The notes under the pieces were generated by a model, which worked only from the letters and a program-made list of their open reading frames with translations, had not been told where the DNA came from and searched no databases. The translations under genes and the position numbers were made by a program. This document shows, piece after piece, positions 5,110 to 5,465 of a DNA stretch of 5,465 nucleotides. Source of the DNA: CAZDBA01 sp964503615 (GTDB lineage Bacteria > Planctomycetota > Planctomycetia > Pirellulales > Pirellulaceae); NCBI GenBank assembly GCA_964503615.1, contig CAZDBA010000227.1, positions 1 to 5,465 on the forward strand, written 5' to 3'. The stretch's first letter is position 1. Every line of letters begins with the position of its first letter.

Positions 5110-5465
5110 ATGAAGATTTTTTCCGGTAAACAACGTGATGACGACCTGGTAACACTTGCCCGTTTTACCAGTTCGGCAGCAGCCCATTCGCTACGAATTT
5201 TGATCGAAGCTCACGGAATTCGCGTCTCTGTCACAAACGAAGAATCGACTTCGATGATGGGTACTTCGATTTTTGGCAAACATAGCCCAGTGGGAATCGA
5301 AGTCTGTGTTTTTCGCTGCGATCTGGAAGATGCCCAAAAAATCATGCAAGAGGTACCGGCCGCGGCAGAAATTCTTATTCCGCAATGGAACTGTGATGAG
5401 TGTGGTGAAACAGTCGATTCAGGTTTTTCCGTTTGCTGGTCGTGTGGCAACGAGCAATCGAAACG
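5110..5465 (+). CDS. DUF2007-like protein with C-terminal zinc ribbon, cut at the window edge
   Basis: The frame is open to the last base (118 codons plus 2 nt), so the C terminus is missing. ATG at 5110 has AAGAG 8 nt upstream and lies 23 nt after the dapB stop. A competing ATG at 5106 runs into a stop after seven codons. Residues about 12-82 fit the DUF2007 'putative signal-transducing protein' pattern: 'LVTLARFTSSAAAHSLRILI' (13-32), then 'EAHGIRVSVTNEE', a variable loop, then 'VGIEVCVFRCDLEDAQKIM'. In the family this small alpha-beta domain has no firmly known function. A zinc ribbon follows: C95-x2-C98-x10-C109-x2-C112 in 'CDECGE...FSVCWSCG'. From memory, the pairing of these two parts with a 'CWxCG' knuckle occurs in planctomycete proteins. 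It is probably cytosolic. Placement after dapB suggests cotranscription but not a shared job. Confidence 0.82.
   Translation, partial: MKIFSGKQRDDDLVTLARFTSSAAAHSLRILIEAHGIRVSVTNEESTSMMGTSIFGKHSPVGIEVCVFRCDLEDAQKIMQEVPAAAEILIPQWNCDECGETVDSGFSVCWSCGNEQSK

Noticed and set aside
4796..5155. 119-codon minus-strand frame over the end of dapB
   Set aside because: It is antisense to a well-supported gene and has no family features.
5211..5450. Minus-strand frames over the DUF2007-like gene
   Set aside because: The plus-strand frame has clear domain patterns and a ribosome site; the antisense frames have neither.

Overview
The window looks like a piece of a planctomycete chromosome, probably from the Pirellulaceae/Rhodopirellula group. 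This is inferred from gene style rather than any marker gene. The points in favour are an LspA with long polar tails and an insert before its first catalytic Asp, a TraR/DksA protein next to lspA, a DUF2007-like protein fused to a C-x2-C...CW-x-CG zinc ribbon, an orphan Cys-rich protein, and middling G+C. There is no rRNA, tRNA, CRISPR array or recognisable mobile element.

Layout: (1) 1-573, plus strand: the 3' part of a cysteine-rich protein of unknown function, probably cut by the window edge. (2) 600-3783, minus strand: four genes read right to left. They are a TraR/DksA-type regulator, lspA (lipoprotein signal peptidase), a HisN-like inositol-monophosphatase-family phosphatase, and a 415-residue lipoprotein with a long helical region. 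The first three overlap (29 nt, then a 4-nt ATGA), so they are very probably one transcript. The lipoprotein follows after a 103-nt gap and may be read from the same transcript or from its own promoter. (3) 3784-4294: a divergent intergenic region of about 510 nt with several perfect inverted repeats, a good promoter candidate for dapB, and a strand-skewed (A/C-rich on plus) segment. (4) 4295-5086, plus strand: dapB, dihydrodipicolinate reductase. (5) 5110 to the window end: a DUF2007-like/zinc-ribbon protein, open at the right edge.

Functionally this is mostly housekeeping: lysine/diaminopimelate synthesis (dapB), histidine synthesis or sugar-phosphate dephosphorylation (hisN-like), lipoprotein maturation (lspA) and RNA-polymerase-level regulation (dksA-like). 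The best candidates for something less described are the lipoprotein, whose N-terminal half resembles the periplasmic part of Wzz/GumC chain-length proteins and which is a likely LspA substrate encoded beside lspA, and the structured intergenic region between the two divergent units. I do not see a clear novel multi-gene system here.
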